From Conexibacter sp. CPCC 205762 (GTDB lineage: Bacteria; Actinomycetota; Thermoleophilia; Solirubrobacterales; Solirubrobacteraceae): a stretch of DNA of 64,000 nt. The DNA is taken from contig NZ_JAUTDN010000019.1 of NCBI RefSeq assembly GCF_030646155.1, forward strand, positions 1 to 64,000, in the 5' to 3' direction. The first letter of the stretch is position 1; every line of letters starts with the position of its first letter. A program made the translations under genes and the position numbers. This document shows, piece by piece, positions 1 through 7,682 of this stretch. The notes beneath the pieces are model-generated. The model was not told the DNA's origin, made no database searches, and was given only the letters and a program-made list of their open reading frames with translations.

Positions 1-910
1 CGACCGCTGCGCCGCCGGCCATCGCGGCCGCGCCGCCGGCCGCGGCACCGCCGGCGCCGGAGGCCGCCGTCGAGCCGGCCGCGGCACCGCCGCCGCCGAA
101 GCCGAGCAGCTTCGCCAGCAGCGCCATCGGGCCGAGCGCGGGCGTCAGCGCGGCGAACCGCTCGCGCATCGACTTCAGCTCTCTCTTGTACGCGCGGCAG
201 CCGGCGCAGTCGTGCAGGTGCCGGCGGGCGAGGCCGCTGGCGCGGACGCCGCGGTCATGCGCCTCCATCAGCTCCTCGCGGATCTCGACGCAGGCGGTGT
301 CGCGCGCCTCGGCCGCCTGCGCGAGGCCCATGCGGGCGCGCACGAGCAGCGACTTGACGGCGGGCACGGTCACGTCGAGCGCGGCGGCGAGGTCGGCGTA
401 GGACATGCCCACGATCTCGCGCATCAGCAGCGCCGAGCGCTGCTGCTCGGGCAGCCGTCTGACGTCCTCGACCAGCCGCCGCAGCGACTCGCGCTGCTCG
501 GTCTCCGCGATCGGGTCGACCGACGGCGGCGACAGCCGCTCGAGCACCTCCGGCGGCGGCGGCGCGGGCCGGCGCAGCTCGTCGATGCAGCGGTTGTGCG
601 CGACGCGGTAGAGCCAGGCGCGCAGCGAGACCTCGCGGTCGTTGGCGCGCAGCGCGGCGTAGGCGCGCACGAAGACGTCCTGCAGCGCGTCCTCGGCATC
701 CTGTCTGGAGCCGTGGAGCATCTGCCGGGTGTACGCGAAGAGACGAGCCCGGTAGCGGTCGTGGATCACGCGGAAGGCGTCCTCGTTGCCCTGCCGGAAA
801 AGCTTCACCAGCTGCTCGTCCGACCGCAGCCGCAGGAGTGGGCCGACGGAGGGACGCGCCTTGCCGCTGCGCGTCACACCTGCCGTGGCTGGGATCGAAG
901 AGGCTTCCAT
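1..910 (-). CDS. ECF-family RNA polymerase sigma factor with C-terminal extension (3' end beyond window)
   Basis: The reading frame opens at ATG 910 and runs off the window start with no stop (303 codons seen). Residues about 35-105 are a sigma-70 region 2 (FRQGNEDAFRVIHDRYRAR, then a DAEDALQDVFVRAYAAL core). Residues about 135-185 are region 4 with the helix-turn-helix MSYADLAAALDVTVPAVKSL. After region 4 comes HLHDCAGCRAYK, a His/Cys motif like the zinc-binding part of anti-sigma factors, then an Ala/Gly-rich stretch of low complexity. This makes it an ECF sigma factor of the group whose C-terminal extension replaces or supplements a separate anti-sigma factor. It is divergent from ccdA. 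Family call is firm; targets are unknown. Confidence 0.9.
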   Translation of the reverse strand, partial: MEASSIPATAGVTRSGKARPSVGPLLRLRSDEQLVKLFRQGNEDAFRVIHDRYRARLFAYTRQMLHGSRQDAEDALQDVFVRAYAALRANDREVSLRAWLYRVAHNRCIDELRRPAPPPPEVLERLSPPSVDPIAETEQRESLRRLVEDVRRLPEQQRSALLMREIVGMSYADLAAALDVTVPAVKSLLVRARMGLAQAAEARDTACVEIREELMEAHDRGVRASGLARRHLHDCAGCRAYKRELKSMRERFAALTPALGPMALLAKLLGFGGGGAAAGSTAASGAGGAAAGGAAAMAGGAAV

Positions 911-917
911 GTTCGCT

Positions 918-1015
918 CCTACCCACCAACGGGGCCTGTGGCGCAAAGTTGCTCACAAGCCCCGCCGGATCGGGTTGGTAGGTGGGAAACGTACTCGATC
1001 TCGAAGACGCTTCCC
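918..1015. promoter_or_regulatory. Nested inverted repeats in the sigma-factor/ccdA intergenic region
   Basis: CCTACCCACCAAC (918-930) pairs imperfectly with GTTGGTAGGTGGG (974-986, 11 of 13), enclosing GGGGCCTGTG (931-940) with CACAAGCCCC (954-963, 9 of 10). A third pair is GGGAAACGT (984-992) with ACGCTTCCC (1007-1015). The first two would form a long hairpin in the leader of the sigma-factor mRNA. The GGGAA-type half sites resemble ECF -35 elements, so autoregulation is possible but not shown. Confidence 0.4.
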
Positions 1016-1051
1016 GTCGCTCCCATCGGTTTTTAACTAGCCGCAGGCGCG

Positions 1052-1074
1052 AACTTGTGACAGCAAGACAAGTT
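1052..1074. promoter_or_regulatory. Operator-like dyad AACTTGT-9-ACAAGTT
   Basis: AACTTGT (1052-1058) and ACAAGTT (1068-1074) are a perfect 7-bp inverted repeat with a 9-bp spacer, in the only AT-rich part of the intergenic region and about 90 bp before ccdA. This looks like a protein-binding site. The regulator is not identified. Confidence 0.4.
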
Positions 1075-1161
1075 TTCTCTGACATTCCCGGAAACAGCCG
1101 GTCTGGCGGGGCGACGGCCGGTCGCGGCCGGGGCGCGCGCCCGCAGGTACTCTTGGACGCG

Positions 1162-1911
1162 ATGGTTGATCCCGCCTCCGGAGTCGGCATTCCCCTCGCG
1201 GTGGCGGCCGGCCTCGTCTCGTTCCTGTCGCCGTGCGTGCTGCCGCTCGTGCCCGGCTACATCTCCGCGGTCGCCGGCGTCACGCCCGACCAGGCGCGCG
1301 AGCAGAGAGGCGGGACGCTGCGCGTGCTCGGCCCGAGCCTGCTGTTCGTGCTGAGCTTCTCGACGATCTTCATCCTGCTCGGCCTCGGCGCGACCGCCGT
1401 CGGCGCGACGCTGCAGGACCACCGCGAGCTGCTGGAGAAGATCTCCGCCGCGACGATCATCGTGATGGGCGTCTTCTTCCTGGCGGCGCCGTTCGTGACC
1501 CAGCTCAACCGCGAGTTCCACGTCGGCGGGCTGATGGCGCGCGCCGGCCGCGGCGGACCGGTGATCGCCGGCGCCGCCTTCGCGATCGCCTGGACGCCCT
1601 GCATCGGCCCGACGCTCGGCGCGATCCTGTCGGCGGCGGCGCTGTCGGACTCGGCCGGCCGCGGCGCGCTGCTGCTCGCGTTCTACTCGGCCGGGCTGGC
1701 GATCCCGTTCCTGCTGACCTCGATCGCCTTCGGCCGCATGACGACCGCGTTCGCCTTCGTCAAGCGCCACTACGGCGCGGTCATCGGGATCGGCGGTGTC
1801 GTGCTGATCGCGATGGGGATCCTGATCTGGACCGGCGAGTTCTTCCGCCTCAACGCCGAGGCGCAGAACCTGCTGAACAACCTCGGCCTCGACTTCTGGA
1901 ACAGCGTATGA
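1162..1911 (+). CDS. ccdA: Cytochrome c biogenesis protein CcdA (DsbD-type transmembrane reductase domain)
   Basis: This 249-residue integral membrane protein carries electrons from cytoplasmic thioredoxin across the membrane to extracytoplasmic thiol-disulfide partners for cytochrome c maturation or general thiol repair. The two redox cysteines lie in the family motifs SFLSPCVLPLVPGY (TM1, about residues 18-31) and WTPCIGPTLGAIL (about 143-155). About six hydrophobic segments are present and the length fits CcdA. The frame is open further upstream, but ATG 1162 puts the first membrane helix at the usual distance from the start. No CcsA/ResB genes are adjacent. The stop overlaps the next start (ATGA), so the GH15 gene is probably cotranscribed. 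Confidence 0.9.
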   Translation: MVDPASGVGIPLAVAAGLVSFLSPCVLPLVPGYISAVAGVTPDQAREQRGGTLRVLGPSLLFVLSFSTIFILLGLGATAVGATLQDHRELLEKISAATIIVMGVFFLAAPFVTQLNREFHVGGLMARAGRGGPVIAGAAFAIAWTPCIGPTLGAILSAAALSDSAGRGALLLAFYSAGLAIPFLLTSIAFGRMTTAFAFVKRHYGAVIGIGGVVLIAMGILIWTGEFFRLNAEAQNLLNNLGLDFWNSV

Positions 1912-3878
1912 GCGAAACGCAGGACGGCGCGGGCACGCGCCCGCGCACCACGCGCGCGAGTACTGGTGGACAGAGCACGCCGCGCAGGAGGCCGCGTGCG
2001 AACGCGAGGAGAGAACGGGGCCACGAGCCGGCCAGCTCGCCGTTCCCGCCGATCGGCTACTACGCCTTCCTGTCGGACTGCCACACCGGCGCGCTGGTCG
2101 CGCCCGACGGCACGATCGAGTGGCTGTGCGCGCCGCGCTTCGACTCGCCGAGCGTCTTCGGCTCGCTGCTGGACCGCGGCGCCGGCGCCTTCCGGCTCGG
2201 CCCCTACGGCACGACCGTCCCGGGCGCGCGCCGCTACGAGCCCGGCACCAACATCGTCGAGACGACCTGGATGACGCAGTCGGGCTGGGTCGTCGTGCGC
2301 GACGCGCTCGCGATCGGCCCGTGGGGGCCGCACAACGGCGTCGACGGCACGCGCACGCGCCCGCCGACCGACGACGACGCCGAGCACCTGATCGTCCGCA
2401 CGATCGAGTGCATCCAGGGCAGCGTCCAGATCGAGATGGTCTGCGAGCCGATGTTCGACTACGCGCGCGAGCCGGCCTCGTGGACGACCGTCGGCTCCGG
2501 CTACGACGCCGTCGACGCGCACCACCACACCGGCTCGCTGCGGCTGATGAGCGACCTGCGGATCGGGATCGAGGGCAACCGCGCCCGTGCCCGCCACACG
2601 CTCAAGGAGGGCGAGAAGAGGTACGTCGCGCTGTCGTGGGCGAACGACCTGCACGGCCCGCAGACGGCCGACGAGGCGACCGCGATGCTCGACTACACGT
2701 CGCACTTCTGGCGCGACTGGCTCGACGACGGCCGCTTCCCCGACCATCCCTGGCGGATCTACCTGCAGCGCTCGGCGCTCGTGCTGAAGGGCCTGACGTA
2801 CGCGCCGACCGGCGCGATGGTCGCGGCGCTGACGACCTCGCTGCCGGAGACCCCGGGCGGCGAGCGCAACTGGGACTACCGCTACACGTGGATGCGCGAC
2901 GCGACCTTCACGCTCTGGGGCCTGCACGCGCTCGGCCTCGACTGGGAGGCCGACGACTTCATGCAGTTCGTCGCCGACGTGCCGCGCAACGAGGACGGCT
3001 CGCTGCAGATCATGTACGGCGTCGGCGGCGAGAAGCAGCTGACCGAGTCCGAGCTGGACCACCTCACCGGCTACGAGGGCGCCAAGCCGGTGCGGATCGG
3101 CAACGGCGCCTTCGACCAGCGGCAGAACGACGTCTACGGCGCGGTGCTCGACTCCGTCTACCTGCACACGAAGGTCGGCGGTCACCTGCCGCAGCGGCTG
3201 TGGCCGGTGCTGGAGGCGCAGGTGCGCTGCGCGATCGAGGTCTGGGAGCAGCCCGACCAGGGGATCTGGGAGGCGCGCGGGGCGCCGCAGCACTACGTCT
3301 CCTCGAAGCTGATGTGCTGGGTCGCGCTCGACCGCGGCGCGCGGCTGGCGGAGATCCACGGCGAGCGCGAGCTGGCGGCGCAGTGGCAGCAGGTCGCCGA
3401 GCAGATCCGCGAGGACATCCTCACGCGCGGCGTGCGCGACGGCGTCTTCCGCCAGCACTACGACACCGACGCGCTCGACGCCTCGGTGCTGCTGATCCCG
3501 CTCGTGCGCTTCCTGCCGCCGGACGACGAGCGCGTCTGCGCGACCGTGAAGGCGATCTCGCGCGACCTGACCGACCACGGCTTCGTGCTGCGGTACAAGG
3601 TCGAGGAGACCGACGACGGCCTCAGCGGGGAGGAGGGGACCTTCCTGATCTGCTCCTTCTGGCTCGTCGCCGCGCTGGAGGAGATCGGCGAGCACAGAAA
3701 GGCGAAGGCGCTGCTGGAGCGGCTGCTGGGCCACTCCTCGCCGCTCTACCTCTACGCCGAGGAGCTGGACCCGAAGTCAGGCCGCCAGCTCGGCAACTAC
3801 CCGCAGGCGTTCACCCATCTCGCGCTGATCAACGCGGTCATGCACGTGATCGAGGGCGAGGAAGGCGGCAGGTACTGA
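1908..3878 (+). CDS. Glycoside hydrolase family 15 (glucoamylase/trehalase-like)
   Basis: The 656-residue protein belongs to GH15, enzymes that release glucose from the ends of alpha-glucans or cleave trehalose with inversion. The N-terminal beta-domain begins near residue 45 (IGYYAFLSDCHTGALVAPDG), after an Arg/Thr-rich disordered leader. The (alpha/alpha)6 catalytic barrel follows, with NWDYRYTWMRDA near residue 321. The two catalytic acids are probably the Glu in GIWEARG (about 455) and the Glu in EEGTFLICSFW (about 577). There is no signal peptide, so it is probably cytoplasmic and acts on glycogen, maltodextrin or trehalose. Start ATG 1908 overlaps the ccdA stop. Family is certain; glucoamylase versus trehalase is open. 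Confidence 0.9.
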   Translation: MSETQDGAGTRPRTTRASTGGQSTPRRRPRANARRERGHEPASSPFPPIGYYAFLSDCHTGALVAPDGTIEWLCAPRFDSPSVFGSLLDRGAGAFRLGPYGTTVPGARRYEPGTNIVETTWMTQSGWVVVRDALAIGPWGPHNGVDGTRTRPPTDDDAEHLIVRTIECIQGSVQIEMVCEPMFDYAREPASWTTVGSGYDAVDAHHHTGSLRLMSDLRIGIEGNRARARHTLKEGEKRYVALSWANDLHGPQTADEATAMLDYTSHFWRDWLDDGRFPDHPWRIYLQRSALVLKGLTYAPTGAMVAALTTSLPETPGGERNWDYRYTWMRDATFTLWGLHALGLDWEADDFMQFVADVPRNEDGSLQIMYGVGGEKQLTESELDHLTGYEGAKPVRIGNGAFDQRQNDVYGAVLDSVYLHTKVGGHLPQRLWPVLEAQVRCAIEVWEQPDQGIWEARGAPQHYVSSKLMCWVALDRGARLAEIHGERELAAQWQQVAEQIREDILTRGVRDGVFRQHYDTDALDASVLLIPLVRFLPPDDERVCATVKAISRDLTDHGFVLRYKVEETDDGLSGEEGTFLICSFWLVAALEEIGEHRKAKALLERLLGHSSPLYLYAEELDPKSGRQLGNYPQAFTHLALINAVMHVIEGEEGGRY

Positions 3879-3916
3879 GCTGAGGCTCACTGCACGACGG
3901 TGCTGAGCGCGGCTCC

Positions 3917-4249
3917 TCAGGGGGTGCGCTTGCGCAGCGGGACGGCGATGTCTCGCGGCGGGAGCCACCTGCGCAAGACCGTGCTCACTCGCGCCACGAT
4001 CGCCGTCGCGTGATGCGAGAGCGGGTTCTGAGCAGGGTGCGCGGCTGCGATCCTTGCCAGCTCATCGTCAGAGAGGCGACGCGGACTTCCGTCGTCGCCT
4101 CTATCGATCACGACAGGACTGTGATCGATATCGACACGCCCGGCGTACCACGTCGGAGACGGCGCATCGCCGGCCTTGCCGGCGCGGGCGCGCACCTCGG
4201 CGGGGATCGTGCCGCGCTTGGAAGAGTGGCGCTTGAGTGAAGTGCTCAT
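3917..4249 (-). CDS. Small hypothetical protein
   Basis: A 110-residue frame with no recognised domain. The N-terminus is basic (STSLKRHSSKRGT), the middle is acidic (DRGDDGSPRRLSDDELARIAAAH) and the C-terminus has a short amphipathic stretch. No signal peptide or membrane segment is evident. Base composition is lower in GC than the flanking housekeeping genes, matching the accessory patch that ends in a broken transposase. It lies tail-to-tail with the GH15 gene. The antisense strand is also open here but reads as random Arg-rich sequence, so this strand is preferred. It may not be expressed. Confidence 0.45.
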   Translation of the reverse strand: MSTSLKRHSSKRGTIPAEVRARAGKAGDAPSPTWYAGRVDIDHSPVVIDRGDDGSPRRLSDDELARIAAAHPAQNPLSHHATAIVARVSTVLRRWLPPRDIAVPLRKRTP

Positions 4250-4607
4250 GAGGTCAACGAGAAAGAAGATCTACAAACTGGGATATCTTGCCTGAGTGAA
4301 TGCGCGCACGTCAACCGTGGCAGCATCATGTGCAGCATCGACGCCAAGATGAAGGTCCCGGACATCATCCTGGCTACCGATGGACGCGTATCTGAGTAGG
4401 TCAGCGGGGGACAACGTCGGCTATCAGGGTAGCGCTCTCGTCGTTGCGGCCTGTCCGCTCCGGCTTGTCCCGAGTGCCTCGGCGAGCAGAGAGTGAAGTC
4501 ATGTTCGCCTGTCGATGGCGGAGGCACGATGATCGTGATCTCTTTCGCAGCGCGCAAGACGACAAGAAGTAGATCATCAGGGGAGGACGGAACGGCCGGG
4601 CTCGGAC
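4250..4607. other. Gene-poor, lower-GC spacer in accessory patch
   Basis: About 360 bp with no convincing gene. Both strands carry short frames, but their translations look random and match nothing recognised. The 5' flank of the minus-strand gene ending at 4249 is AT-rich (around 4255-4290) and could hold its promoter. Confidence 0.5.
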
Positions 4608-6383
4608 CTACGAATCAACCGGACCTCTGTCTACGACTTCGCTTCTTGCGAACCCGTCTGCGAGATCACAGAGCAGGTCGGCGACCGTGCCCTTCGTTCG
4701 GCGGACGATCAACCAACGGAACGGTGTCATCCACCGGCGCGTCTTCAGGAGAGCGGTCACCGAGGCCTGGCTGCCACCAGAGGCGGCGTCTGCGGCGAGG
4801 ACGAACAGCCAGTTGCCGTACCAGCGCCAGCGTGTTACGTAGCGTTGCATTCTGAACGGCACGCTGTCGATCACAGTGTCTCGCGGCCGCTCGGGGACGG
4901 GTGTGCCGGGCGCATCCCCGTACAGCGCCTTGAGCGTGTCGCTCGGGGTCGCACGCAGCGTCTCCACGAGGTCGAAGCGGTGCTGTCCGACCAACGTCCC
5001 CAGGTGTCGCCAGGCGGCTCTCGTGAAGACACGACGAAGGAACCGGTGGCTTCGCAGCAACGCGACCCCGAGCAGACCCCAGACGACGACTGACATCAGG
5101 AACAGCGGCCAGAGGATCGTGGACAACGCCGCTGTGCGTTCGTCAACGACGGCAGCGACCTTGGTGTCGCCGCCACCGGTGAAGACGACGCCACCCGCCG
5201 CCGCATACGCGAGCAGTGCCAGGACGACGAGCAGCACGCGCGTGAGTGACAGCAGTCGTGAAGTCAGCGCATGCTGGTCGGGCCGCCCGACGTACGACGC
5301 CAACAAGCCCGGGAGCAGAAGCAGCAGTGCCGGTGCGCTGGTGGGATTGACGGCGATCTTGTGCGCCCAGATCGCACACGCGGCCAGCGCGGCGACGACG
5401 AACGAGGCGACGGCGAACGCCCCGGTCGGAAAGCTGCTCCCGCCGGTGCGCAGTTCCAGTGTTCCCGCCCCGGCGCCTGCAGCGACAGCGTCGGGTCGAT
5501 ACAGATGGACACGCCGGGTCAGGTCGCCTGCGCGCACCGCGTCGGGGTGCTCGTCGTCGGCGAGCCACGCCCGTTCGATCCGCAGCCCCTTCGGGGCAGC
5601 CGCCTCGAAATGGTAAGTGCGGGCCTCGATCCACGGCGCGTCGATCAGGATCGAGTACGGCACCCATCCGAGTCGGAGCGTGAAGTTGGTGTCCGCGACG
5701 ATGATGCCTGCCTCGTACGACAACTTGATGCGCTTGCGAGCACCGGGCACGGCGCGGTACAGCACGACGACGATCGACGCCTCGGCTGCGGTCCGAAACC
5801 ACCAAGCGAACCGAGGGTGCTTTGCCAGCCTTGACCACGTCGCACTGTGTGAGTCGCCATCGAGCGGCTGCAGACACCGTCGTGCCAGCAGCTTGCTGGT
5901 GACGGCATCCGCTTCGGCCACCATGCGAATCGTTCTTTCGATCTCCGGATCGAGGGCGCCGGCGACCTGACGGGCCATCACGACCAGCGTCTCGCCGGTG
6001 ATGCGAGCGTTGTCGGTGCGGCCGATCAGCGAGAGCGCGCGGCCGCTTTCGTCAACGAGATCGAACGCCATGTAGTTCGAGGGCGCCTTCGGCAGGACGA
6101 ACAATGGCGCTCCGAAAAGGCGCTCTCTGCCGATGTCGTGAGGGACGGTGTCGTCGAGCGGTCCCTCCGCGGCGTCCGGATACTCGAAGTCGACGCTCGT
6201 CTGCCAGCGCAGCGCGGTGTCGTCGATTACTTCGACGCTGTCCTTGCGGCGGTCGATCCACTGCACCGGCTTGATCAGCAGCCTGGCGCAGCGCCGCCCG
6301 ATCTTCTCAACGAGCTCGGGTGAGCACCAGGCTTCCGGAGCCTGAGCGGGGGCGGGCGATGTGAACGGATCTTCAGACGCCAT
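4608..6383 (-). CDS. Multi-pass membrane protein of unknown function
   Basis: A 591-residue protein that I do not recognise. Residues 1 to about 300 are soluble and contain a beta-rich stretch (RIKLSYEAGIIVADTNFTLR). The central region has hydrophobic segments at about 315-340 (FAVASFVVAALAACAIWA), 347-362 (ALLLLLPGLLASYVG), 375-400 (RVLLVVLALLAYAAAGGVVF) and 420-445 (ILWPLFLMSVVVWGLLGVALL), followed by a soluble C-terminal domain of about 140 residues. The start ATG 6383 is followed by a Pro/Ala-rich leader. Codon use is less GC-biased than in neighbouring genes and a decayed transposase lies just upstream, so horizontal acquisition is plausible. Confidence 0.7.
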   Translation of the reverse strand: MASEDPFTSPAPAQAPEAWCSPELVEKIGRRCARLLIKPVQWIDRRKDSVEVIDDTALRWQTSVDFEYPDAAEGPLDDTVPHDIGRERLFGAPLFVLPKAPSNYMAFDLVDESGRALSLIGRTDNARITGETLVVMARQVAGALDPEIERTIRMVAEADAVTSKLLARRCLQPLDGDSHSATWSRLAKHPRFAWWFRTAAEASIVVVLYRAVPGARKRIKLSYEAGIIVADTNFTLRLGWVPYSILIDAPWIEARTYHFEAAAPKGLRIERAWLADDEHPDAVRAGDLTRRVHLYRPDAVAAGAGAGTLELRTGGSSFPTGAFAVASFVVAALAACAIWAHKIAVNPTSAPALLLLLPGLLASYVGRPDQHALTSRLLSLTRVLLVVLALLAYAAAGGVVFTGGGDTKVAAVVDERTAALSTILWPLFLMSVVVWGLLGVALLRSHRFLRRVFTRAAWRHLGTLVGQHRFDLVETLRATPSDTLKALYGDAPGTPVPERPRDTVIDSVPFRMQRYVTRWRWYGNWLFVLAADAASGGSQASVTALLKTRRWMTPFRWLIVRRTKGTVADLLCDLADGFARSEVVDRGPVDS

Positions 6384-6558
6384 CGGCTTGACTGGTCGAT
6401 CGATTTCACGGCCATGAGATCCGGAACGAGAGCTGCCCAGTCCCTGCCAACAGCGATCGGCTTACTAAGGGTAGATCGTAAGGCGGACGTACGGTACATC
6501 ACGCGCAGAGGTCGATAGCGCGTCGACTCCCCGGACGCGTGGGATCTAAGCCGAGCGT

Positions 6559-6820
6559 CTAGCTGTAAGTCCTCAGCAGGCTGTTCAGGTGTTTGGCTGG
6601 GGTTTGTCGGCCGATGGCTTGGTGGGATGAAGCGGTGGCGGATCCCGAGCGTGCGGCAGGCGATCGCGTGCGGCGAAGAGCGGTAGGGCGAGCCGTTGTC
6701 GGTGATGAGCCGCTCGACGGTGATGCCATGGCTGCGGTAGAACGCGACAGCCCGTTGCAGGAGCGACCGCAACAGCTCCTCAGTTCCGGGATCGGTGCGG
6801 TGCGAACCCGCCTGCAGCTA
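6559..6820 (-). pseudogene. Remnant of IS481/IS3-type DDE transposase, internally deleted and frameshifted
   Basis: Reading leftward from 6817, the frame gives AVAFYRSHGITVERLITDN followed by GSPYRSSPHAIACRTLGIRH, the part of the integrase core around the second catalytic Asp (TDNG). At about 6620 the frame loses family similarity. A different minus-strand frame then gives HQAIGRQTPAKHLNSLLRTY and a TAG at 6559-6561, which looks like the C-terminal tail of the same transposase family. An internal deletion removed the segment with the catalytic Glu and joined the ends out of frame. The 5' part of the gene is missing, and the homologous sequence abuts the stop codon of the next gene (6818-6820). 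The remnant cannot be active. Confidence 0.75.
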
Positions 6821-7501
6821 GCGCACCCGCGCGCTCAGCACGTCGCCACTGCGGACGTCAGCGCGCTGGCGCGAGGTCAGCCTGAACAAGAGTGTCCGTC
6901 GCTCGCCAGGCGCCAGGTGCGCGAAGGAGCGCGCCGCCAGTAGGCGCGGCGTGCTGCCGCTGGTGCCCGTGCCACCGCCACGCGAGGTGAGGTGCACGAG
7001 CATGCGGCCGCCGCAGGCGCGCGCGGCGCGCTCCGGGCAGGCGAGCCGCACGCGCACCGTGCCGCCGACGCGACGCGGTCTGGCGGCGAGCCGGGCTCTG
7101 CCGGCCGCGTGCGCCGGCGCAGAGTGGGCGATCACGCCCTGGACCATGATCTCGCCGCCGTGCTCGCGCGTGATCGCGACGCGGTCGCCGGCGGGGGCGA
7201 GGAAGGCGCGCAGGGCGCGCTCGTCGGCGGCGGTCGTCGGGTCGTAGATCGTCACCAGCAGCCGCATCGCGCCGTCGGGCGCGCAGCCGATCCCGTAGGC
7301 GCCGAAGTACGGCGAGCCGGGCGCGTTCATGAACGCGGCGAGGCCGGCCTCGGCCGTCGCCAGCTCCTCGTAGGGGTACGGCTGCTGCGCGCAGCTGACG
7401 GTCGTCGCCGGCGCGGCGGCCTCGTCAGCGACGGCGGCGGCCGGCAGCAGGAGGGCGCCGGCGAGCGCGGCGACGGTGGCGGCGAGGGCGGAGCGGCGCA
7501 T
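6818..7501 (-). CDS. Secreted protein of unknown function
   Basis: A 227-residue protein with a signal peptide (MRRSALAATVAALAGALLLP, cleavage near AVADEA), so ATG 7501 was chosen over the longer open frame. Residues about 40-120 form a compact domain with two cysteines (TVSCAQQ and YGIGCAPDG) and LLVTIYDPTTAADERALRAF. Residues 125-227 are a beta-rich, Arg-rich region (RPRRVGGTVRVRLACPERA, LAPGERRTLLFRLTSRQRA) typical of immunoglobulin-like cell-surface tails in this group. No enzyme motif is seen. The stop codon touches the transposase remnant, so the last residues may have been altered by that insertion. Confidence 0.7.
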   Translation of the reverse strand: MRRSALAATVAALAGALLLPAAAVADEAAAPATTVSCAQQPYPYEELATAEAGLAAFMNAPGSPYFGAYGIGCAPDGAMRLLVTIYDPTTAADERALRAFLAPAGDRVAITREHGGEIMVQGVIAHSAPAHAAGRARLAARPRRVGGTVRVRLACPERAARACGGRMLVHLTSRGGGTGTSGSTPRLLAARSFAHLAPGERRTLLFRLTSRQRADVRSGDVLSARVR

Positions 7502-7555
7502 GCGCGCCAGTCTCACCCCCTCCCGAGCGCCCGCACAAGCGCTCGCCACCGGCCG

Positions 7556-7592
7556 TTCACGACAATCGCCGCACGTTGCGGGATATCGTGAA
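7556..7592. promoter_or_regulatory. Hairpin/dyad upstream of the secreted-protein gene
   Basis: TTCACGA (7556-7562) pairs with TCGTGAA (7586-7592), and inside it CCGCA pairs with TGCGG around CGT. It lies 55 bp before the start at 7501 and could be an operator or a transcript hairpin. Confidence 0.4.
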
Positions 7593-7597
7593 TGCGC

Positions 7598-7676
7598 CTG
7601 GACGCAGGGATTTTTGAAGGTCCTGCGTCCAGTGCCGATCACTGGACGCAGCCGCCGTCAGGGGCGCTGCGTCCAG
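7598..7676. repeat. Four alternating copies of the 10-mer CTGGACGCAG
   Basis: CTGGACGCAG occurs at 7598-7607 and 7642-7651, and its reverse complement CTGCGTCCAG at 7623-7632 and 7667-7676. The central pair extends to an 11-bp stem (CTGCGTCCAGT/ACTGGACGCAG) with a 7-nt loop. The cluster fills the gap just after the stop of the aldo/keto reductase gene, so it may act as a terminator. Four near-evenly spaced alternating copies are more than a simple terminator needs. Confidence 0.8.
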
Positions 7677-7682
7677 GGCTGC

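Noticed and set aside
4246-4557. A 103-codon minus-strand frame in the accessory patch
   Set aside because: No homology signal, no ribosome-binding site and a composition like random translation of the region.
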